Shown: positions 20,004-24,470 of the stretch, one piece after another | How the letters are laid out: every line of letters begins with the position of its first letter | Position numbering within the stretch: the stretch's first letter is position 1 | DNA from: a bacterium | Lineage (GTDB): Bacteria; Patescibacteriota; Microgenomatia; UBA1400; PJMF01 | DNA: 24,470 nucleotides | NCBI GenBank assembly: GCA_017431585.1 | Contig: JAFRKU010000094.1 | Coordinates: 1-24,470, forward strand | Direction of reading: 5' to 3' | Made by a program: the position numbers and the translations under genes | Notes under the pieces: generated by a model | What the model saw: only the letters and a program-made list of their open reading frames with translations | The model's database searches: none | Told to the model about the DNA's origin: nothing

Positions 20004-22271
20004 ATGAAATTGGTTATCGTGGAATCGCCGACCAAGGCACGGAAATTGACCCATTTTCTGGGCAGTGGCTATCAAGTGGAATCGAGTGTAGGTCACATCG
20101 TGGATCTGCCGAAATCGGGCATAAATATTGATTTTGAGCACGATTTTGCGCCGAAGTACGAAGTGATGCCGGACAAAAAACAGGTGGTGGCGAAGTTGCG
20201 CAAGCTGGCGGATCGCGCCGAGGTGATTTATCTGGCTTCAGATCCTGATCGGGAAGGGGAGGCGATTGCGTGGCATTTGAAAGAAGTTTTGTCTGAGCCG
20301 GCAAAACCGAAAAAAGAGCGAAATTTTAAGAGGGCGACTTTTCATGAAATCACCGAAGAAGCAGTCAAGGCGGCCATCGCTCATCCAGGGGAGATAAATT
20401 TGGATTTGGTTAATGCCCAGCAAGCGCGGCGGGTTTTGGATAGAATTGTGGGTTATCAAGTGTCGCCGGTGCTGTGGCGCAAAATCAGGCGCGGTCTTTC
20501 GGCGGGGCGAGTGCAATCGGTGGCTTTGCGGTTGATCGTGGAGCGGGAAAAAGAAATTGCAGCTTTCGTGCCGGATGAATATTGGGAATTGGGTGTGGTT
20601 GTGCACGAAAGTCCGGGGCAAAAGAGGATTAGCAAGCTTAAAGAAGTCCTTAAAAACAATGATTTACCTGAGGGGGCGGTGTTTGCTAGCGTGACGAAAG
20701 CTCAGGGCAAAAAGTATGAACCGCAAACCAAAGATGACGTGGTGGGGGTGGTGAAAGATCTGCAAGCGGCGGTGTATAAGGTGACAAAAGTTGATCAAAA
20801 GGAGCGAAAAACGTCTTCTTATCCGCCTTTTACAACTTCCACTTTGCAACAGGCAGCAGCGACTCGCCTGGGTATGACGAGCAAGCAAACGATGAATATC
20901 GCCCAGCAATTGTATGAGGAGGGGTTGATTACTTATCACCGGACTGATTCTTTTAATTTGTCGACTAAGGCGGTGGCGGCGGCGCGCGGCTACATTGCCA
21001 AAACGTTTGGTGAGCAATATTTGCCGGAAAAGGCTCGGATTTTTGCGCGCAAAAGCAAAAATGCCCAAGAAGCCCACGAGGCAATCCGGGTGACGGACGT
21101 GACGATGCGGCAGTTGCCGGCGGGGATTTCACCGAAATTCACGGCTGCACACGCGAAATTGTATGATTTGATTTGGCGGCGGTTCGTAGCTTGCCAGATG
21201 GCAGCGGCGGTATATGATCAGACGGCGGTGACGATTGAGGCGGTGCATCAAGGGCGGGACTATGAGCTGAAAGCCAGCGGGAGTGTGAAGAAATTTGACG
21301 GCTGGACCAAGCTTTTTGCCCAAAGTGAAGACAGAATTATTCCTAAGTTGCAGGCTGATCAAGTGGTTTACTTTGGCCAAGAATTGGCCGAACAAAAGTT
21401 TACTCAGCCGCCGGCGCGCTACAATGACGCTTCGATCATTAAAAAGTTGGAAGAGTTGGGGATCGGACGGCCTTCGACTTATGCGTCTATTATTTCGGTG
21501 ATCATTGATCGTGGTTACGTGGAACGGCAGCAAAAGAAGTTTTTTGCCACGCTGGTGGGAATGACTGTGTCGGACTTTTTGATGAAAAATTTACATCAGT
21601 TTGTGGAGTATGATTTCACGGCGGATTTGGAAACGAAACTAGACGAAATTGCCAGCGGTCAGAAGGAATGGACGAAAGTTTTGCATGATTTTTATGGGCC
21701 GTGGCAGACGGAAATGACGAAGGTGAAAGGAGCCGAGCGGGTGCAAGTGCCGGTGGAGAAAACTGGCGAAAAATGCCCGCTGTGTGGGGAAAAAGAAGGT
21801 GGTGAGATTGTCATCCGCCAGGGGAAGTATGGCAAGTTTAAAAGTTGTTCGCGCTTTCCGGAGTGTAAATTTACCCAAAATTTGGTGGAAAAGTTGGAAG
21901 GGCAGCATTGCCCGCTGTGCGGCCAGGGCGACGTGGTGCTCAAACCGAGCCGGTGGGGTAAAAAGTTTTACGGATGCAGCCGGTATCCGGAGTGCGGTTG
22001 GGCAAGCTGGAGCAAGCCGGCGCCAGATTTGGTGATCACCAGCGAGCAATGGGCCCAAATGCAAGCGGAGCGGGAAGAGCGCAAGGCGAAGCGAGCGGCT
22101 GCCCAGGCGGCCAAAAAAGGCGCTGTGGCCTCTAAGGCTACCAAAACGGCCAAAAAGACGACGAAGCGAGCGACCAGCAAAAAATCGGCTACAACAGCAA
22201 AACGCCCGAAAAAGGCGGTCACTAAGAAGGCGACTACGCGAAAGGCCGTAGCGAAAAAGACGGCGAAATAG
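20004..22271 (+). CDS. topA: DNA topoisomerase I
   Basis: This encodes 755 residues, type IA topoisomerase relaxing negative supercoils. The Toprim domain opens the protein (LVIVESPTKARKLTHFLG ... VEYASDPDREGEAIAWHL-type block, here IYLASDPDREGEAIAWHL). The active-site Tyr is Tyr311 in GLITYHRTDSFNLS, where most bacterial enzymes have YMRTDS. RVLDRIVGYQVSPVLWRKI and GIGRPSTYASIISVI are further family blocks. Two four-Cys zinc ribbons follow (CPLCGEKEGG ... CSRFPEC and CPLCGQGDVV ... CSRYPEC). The last about 60 residues are almost only Lys, Ala and Thr with Arg, a histone-H1-like tail expected to bind DNA without fixed structure. The rfaE-like gene follows 33 bp downstream. Confidence 0.96.
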   Translation: MKLVIVESPTKARKLTHFLGSGYQVESSVGHIVDLPKSGINIDFEHDFAPKYEVMPDKKQVVAKLRKLADRAEVIYLASDPDREGEAIAWHLKEVLSEPAKPKKERNFKRATFHEITEEAVKAAIAHPGEINLDLVNAQQARRVLDRIVGYQVSPVLWRKIRRGLSAGRVQSVALRLIVEREKEIAAFVPDEYWELGVVVHESPGQKRISKLKEVLKNNDLPEGAVFASVTKAQGKKYEPQTKDDVVGVVKDLQAAVYKVTKVDQKERKTSSYPPFTTSTLQQAAATRLGMTSKQTMNIAQQLYEEGLITYHRTDSFNLSTKAVAAARGYIAKTFGEQYLPEKARIFARKSKNAQEAHEAIRVTDVTMRQLPAGISPKFTAAHAKLYDLIWRRFVACQMAAAVYDQTAVTIEAVHQGRDYELKASGSVKKFDGWTKLFAQSEDRIIPKLQADQVVYFGQELAEQKFTQPPARYNDASIIKKLEELGIGRPSTYASIISVIIDRGYVERQQKKFFATLVGMTVSDFLMKNLHQFVEYDFTADLETKLDEIASGQKEWTKVLHDFYGPWQTEMTKVKGAERVQVPVEKTGEKCPLCGEKEGGEIVIRQGKYGKFKSCSRFPECKFTQNLVEKLEGQHCPLCGQGDVVLKPSRWGKKFYGCSRYPECGWASWSKPAPDLVITSEQWAQMQAEREERKAKRAAAQAAKKGAVASKATKTAKKTTKRATSKKSATTAKRPKKAVTKKATTRKAVAKKTAK

Positions 22272-22292
22272 GATAAAAATGGTTATTTTGTA

Positions 22293-22298
22293 TATATT
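22293..22298 (+). promoter_or_regulatory. -10 element of the cytidylyltransferase gene (leaderless)
   Basis: TATATT ends 6 nt before ATG 22305; no ribosome-binding site. Read-through from topA is also possible. Confidence 0.45.
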
Positions 22299-22304
22299 TT
22301 GTCT

Positions 22305-22847
22305 ATGAAAAAAGTGTTGCGCTACGGTGAGATTAAAAAAGCAATTCAGGCGTACCGGGATTTGGATTACAAAATTGTCTTGACGCAGGGCACGTATGAC
22401 ATGATCCACGTGGGCCACGGGCGCTATCTGGAGGAAGCCAAAAAACATGGCGACATTTTAATTGTGGGAGTGGATTCGGACGCGAAAGTGAAAAAGCGTA
22501 AGGGTAAAAATCGGCCGATTGTGCCGGAAAATGAGCGGGTGGAGATGCTTACCTATTTGCGCAGTGTGGACCACGTGGTGGTTAAGCCGTTGGAGACGCC
22601 GAAGTGGGAGCTGATTAAGCTGGTGCGGCCGGACGTATTGATTGCCACCAAGGCGACGTACACGGCGGAGCAGTTGCGGCAGTTGCGCGAATTATGCGGG
22701 GAAATAAAGGTTTTGGAGCCGATGGCCACCACGAGCACGAGCGCGAAAATTCGGCTGGTACAGATGCAGACGACCAATGAGTTGGTGGCGGACTTGAAAA
22801 AGCGGCTGCTGGCGGCGATAGAAGCGGCGGTGAATGATTTGCAATGA
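22305..22847 (+). CDS. RfaE2/TagD-type nucleotidylyltransferase
   Basis: This encodes 180 residues from ATG 22305; the TTG at 22299 in frame is rejected. The cytidylyltransferase fold is clear: LTQGTYDMIHVGHGRYLEEAKKHGDILIVGVDSDAKVKKRKGKNRPIVPENERVEML, with the nucleotide-binding HVGH at residues 35-38. The closing TTSTSAKIRL corresponds to the ISTTxIIxRI motif of the family. Such enzymes transfer CMP or AMP from the nucleoside triphosphate to a phosphorylated sugar or alcohol (for example heptose-1-phosphate or glycerol-3-phosphate); the acceptor cannot be read here. Its stop overlaps the ATG of a two-domain deaminase protein (ATGA), so the two are probably made together. Confidence 0.88.
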   Translation: MKKVLRYGEIKKAIQAYRDLDYKIVLTQGTYDMIHVGHGRYLEEAKKHGDILIVGVDSDAKVKKRKGKNRPIVPENERVEMLTYLRSVDHVVVKPLETPKWELIKLVRPDVLIATKATYTAEQLRQLRELCGEIKVLEPMATTSTSAKIRLVQMQTTNELVADLKKRLLAAIEAAVNDLQ

Positions 22848-23683
22848 CAAAAAAGCGGGCTTTTTTGCTGTATTTACCGGTGTTGCATCAAGGGCACTGG
22901 CGATTGTTTGAAAAATTTGAACAAATTGATACATTATTTTTGATTGATCCAGATATTTTGCCGCGCGAATTTCCGGTGCATAAAGATATTCACGCGCTGT
23001 CGGGTGAGCAAATGGTACAACTTTTGTCGCGGTGGGGGCGGTTTGAACAGGTTGCCATCATTAACCACCAAAACAAAGACGAAATTCGGTCGTGGCAGCT
23101 GGTGGTACCAGATGACGAGGCGGTGCTGGCGTGGTTGGCGGGCGAAAATTTTCCGGTGTCACAAATGGAGATTGAACCGATATTTTTGCGGTGGACTCGA
23201 AAAAAATGCGAACAAGAAAACATTGTTACACCGAATAAAAATGCGACATTTGATGATAAAAATTTAACGGAAATGATGGTATGGGCGCAAGCGGTGGGCG
23301 AGCGCAGTAGCGATTGGTGGCGGCGGGTGGGGGCGGTGTTACAGCTGACTAGCGGTGAGGTGCTGGTGGCGCATAATCAGCATTTGCCGGAGAGCGAGAC
23401 GCCGAATATGGTAGGTGACGTGCGGGCACAGTTTCATCGGGGCGATCATTGGGAGCTGACCAGCGCGATTCATGCCGAGGCGTATGTGCTGGCCAAGGCG
23501 GCGCGAGCGGGGAAAAGTACTGATAGATCGGTACTTTTTGTGACGGATTTCCCATGTCCCAATTGCGCGCGCTTGATCGCGGCCGCTGGCGTGAAAACGG
23601 TTTATTTCGCGCGTGGCTACAGTGTGTTGGATGGGGCGGAAATTTTGCGGGGGGTGGGGGTGGACATCATGCGGGTGGCGTGA
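22844..23683 (+). CDS. Two-domain protein: HxGH nucleotidylyltransferase-like N-terminus fused to a CMP/dCMP-type deaminase
   Basis: This encodes 279 residues, with its ATG overlapping the previous stop. The C-terminal half (from about residue 140) is a zinc-dependent cytidine/deoxycytidylate deaminase: VGERSSDWWRRVGAVL, then IHAEAYVLAKAARAG with zinc ligand His210 and catalytic Glu212, and DFPCPNCARLI with ligands Cys238 and Cys241. The N-terminal half, FLLYLPVLHQGHWRLFEKFEQIDTLFLID, carries H15-Q-G-H18, resembling an HxGH nucleotide-binding site, but the rest of that fold is too diverged to be sure. The family is familiar to me from small uncultured bacteria without a defined reaction. A role in making or recycling a pyrimidine nucleotide used by the neighbouring cytidylyltransferase is an inference. 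Confidence 0.8.
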   Translation: MTKKRAFLLYLPVLHQGHWRLFEKFEQIDTLFLIDPDILPREFPVHKDIHALSGEQMVQLLSRWGRFEQVAIINHQNKDEIRSWQLVVPDDEAVLAWLAGENFPVSQMEIEPIFLRWTRKKCEQENIVTPNKNATFDDKNLTEMMVWAQAVGERSSDWWRRVGAVLQLTSGEVLVAHNQHLPESETPNMVGDVRAQFHRGDHWELTSAIHAEAYVLAKAARAGKSTDRSVLFVTDFPCPNCARLIAAAGVKTVYFARGYSVLDGAEILRGVGVDIMRVA

Positions 23684-23708
23684 TTAAGGTTGCGTTTTGG
23701 CAAGAGTG

Positions 23709-23717
23709 TGATATAAT
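23709..23717 (+). promoter_or_regulatory. Extended -10 of tRNA-Ser
   Basis: TGA-TATAAT lies 18 nt before the tRNA 5' end. Confidence 0.65.
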
Positions 23718-23735
23718 ACAGATGTTTTGACAAAC

Positions 23736-23824
23736 GGAGGCATCGCATAGTGGCCAATTGCAACAGGTTGCTAACCTGTACCGGAAATTCCGGTTCCTGA
23801 GTTCGAATCTCAGTGCCTCCGCCA
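23736..23824 (+). tRNA. tRNA-Ser (anticodon GCU), CCA encoded
   Basis: The acceptor GGAGGCA pairs with TGCCTCC, the anticodon arm ACAGG-TTGCTAA-CCTGT puts GCT at 34-36, a long variable arm built on CCGGAA/TTCCGG marks a class II tRNA, and the T-arm is CTGAG-TTCGAAT-CTCAG. Discriminator G is followed by a genome-encoded CCA (23822-23824). Confidence 0.95.
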
Positions 23825-23911
23825 GCGTTTCCCGGTAGACAAATTGGTCGCAATTGATTGTTTTTAGCTTTGGCATCAAGCGTTTTTTTCGTTACGCCTG
23901 GAAATTGCCTC

Positions 23912-23940
23912 TTGACAAAAGACCTATAATGTGTTATAAT
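23912..23940 (+). promoter_or_regulatory. Consensus promoter of unit C (TTGACA-17-TATAAT)
   Basis: TTGACA (23912-23917), a 17-bp spacer with CCTATAA, and TATAAT (23935-23940). Third member of the promoter family at 3890 and 10035. Confidence 0.9.
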
Positions 23941-24058
23941 AAGGGTGTCTAAACTTGCACAGTTGGCGCGCCAGAATGGCGCTGGCGACCAAAACGTCGA
24001 CAGGGCGAGGATGGACGAAGCAGTTCTTTGAAATACATTTTCAGGAGGTAATGGAAGA
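23941..24058 (+). promoter_or_regulatory. Structured leader of unit C
   Basis: About 118 nt. It holds a 6-bp hairpin GCGCCA-GAA-TGGCGC (near 23968), then GCAGTTCTTTGAAATACA (24020 on), nearly identical to the boxA-like start of the unit B leader, followed directly by the ribosome-binding site AGGAGG. Confidence 0.5.
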
Positions 24059-24439
24059 ATGAAGTTTTGGTCAGTGGTAGTTGCGGTGTTGTTAGTGGTG
24101 ACGGTCAATGTGGCCGTTGCTAGCGAAAGGTACGAGGTCTCGGCTTTTTTGGTCGAGGCCAACGGAGTGCGCTTTAGCGCTCAGGAACGGAAAATGATTG
24201 AAGCGCTGAAGAAAGTTGTTGAAGAAAAGGCAGATTTGCTGGTAACAGAGATCGCGTTTCAGGGGAAAATGGAGAAGTTGAACTTCTCCGACCTACGGAC
24301 GAGCCGCCGCAGTCAGATCACGGTAGCCATCTTCCCAAAGAGTTGCGGTTTTCCGCAAATCGGCTACGTGGTGAGAGGTGGCTACTTTGTGGCTGCGGAT
24401 GTATTTGAGATCAACCGCCTCTTGAAGAAGTATGTGTAA
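24059..24439 (+). CDS. Secreted orphan protein of unit C (126 aa)
   Basis: ATG 24059 follows a perfect AGGAGG ribosome-binding site. Residues 1-21 form a signal peptide (MKFWSVVVAVLLVVTVNVAVA, hydrophobic core with a small-residue end and probable cleavage before SER); no lipobox Cys is seen, so the mature protein of about 105 residues should be exported. The mature part has a helical stretch (QERKMIEALKKVVEEKADLL) and a strand-rich end (SQITVAIFPKSCGFPQIGYVVRGGYFVAADVFEINRLLKKYV) with one Cys. I do not recognise a family. The gene ends 31 bp before the window edge, so whether it is monocistronic is unknown. Confidence 0.7.
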   Translation: MKFWSVVVAVLLVVTVNVAVASERYEVSAFLVEANGVRFSAQERKMIEALKKVVEEKADLLVTEIAFQGKMEKLNFSDLRTSRRSQITVAIFPKSCGFPQIGYVVRGGYFVAADVFEINRLLKKYV

Positions 24440-24470
24440 GGGGCGGAAGAACTAAAAGTGTGGGCGCGGC

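Noticed and set aside
21639..22448. 269-aa frame antisense to topA
   Set aside because: Shadow of the zinc-ribbon and Lys/Ala-rich coding sequence, with Phe/Leu/Arg-rich low-complexity content.
23617..24162. 181-aa reverse-strand frame over tRNA-Ser and unit C promoter
   Set aside because: It would be antisense to a tRNA and to a consensus promoter and shows no family features.

Overview
The gene set, the small compact genes and the very short intergenic gaps suggest a reduced-genome bacterium, most likely Patescibacteria / Candidate Phyla Radiation. This is an inference: no rRNA is present to place it. Supporting signs are an ADP-forming acyl-CoA synthetase (fermentative ATP formation), a short L28 without an obvious zinc-binding N-terminus, a divergent Lgt-like membrane protein, a Lys/Ala-rich tail on topoisomerase I, and a dominant promoter type with an extended TGn-TATAAT -10 element placed 6-8 nt before the start codon (leaderless mRNAs). 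The + strand is visibly G-rich through most genes on either strand, which suggests one replichore.

Layout. 1-1351 (-): ADP-forming acetyl/acyl-CoA synthetase, cut by the window edge. 1436-2849 (+): two overlapping DUF975-type membrane proteins. 2904-3819 (+): three overlapping small genes that look like an ADP-ribosyltransferase (DUF3990-type) toxin module with two small partners, one DUF3791-like. 3890-4626 (+): a perfect promoter, a structured leader, an orphan 129-aa gene and a strong terminator. 4737-7280 (+): leuS. 7563-8216 (-): Bax-inhibitor-1 family protein. 8443-8513 (-): tRNA-Gln(CUG). 8649-9347 (+): OmpR-like regulator with a degenerate receiver, overlapping tail-to-tail a YdjM-like membrane protein (9299-9754, -). 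10035-10665 (+): a second promoter / long structured leader / orphan small gene unit, then a possible 29-aa ORF and a terminator.

10914-14086 (-) holds two gene pairs: RluA-family pseudouridine synthase with an Lgt-like protein, and a metallo-beta-lactamase hydrolase with a site-2-protease-like M50 peptidase. 14155-14364 (+) is rpmB (L28). 14460-18064 (-) is a tight operon of an O-antigen ligase/TPR protein, peptide deformylase and methionyl-tRNA formyltransferase. 18168-23683 (+): an acidic helical protein, DprA, topoisomerase I, then a cytidylyltransferase overlapping a two-domain HxGH/deaminase protein. 23736-23824 (+): tRNA-Ser(GCU) with encoded CCA. 23912-24439 (+): a third promoter/leader unit driving a secreted 126-aa orphan protein.

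The most unusual signals are: (i) three near-identical strong promoters with a CCTATA word in the spacer, each driving an orphan gene behind a long structured leader carrying boxA-like sequences; (ii) a family of short palindromic elements with a CCGCA...TGCGG core, several of them touching stop codons, one ending the MBL gene and one apparently inside an extra loop of the RluA-family gene; (iii) the ART module; (iv) the cytidylyltransferase / HxGH-deaminase pair; and (v) systematic leaderless promoters. Nothing here was checked against a database; family names rest on motifs read from the translations.
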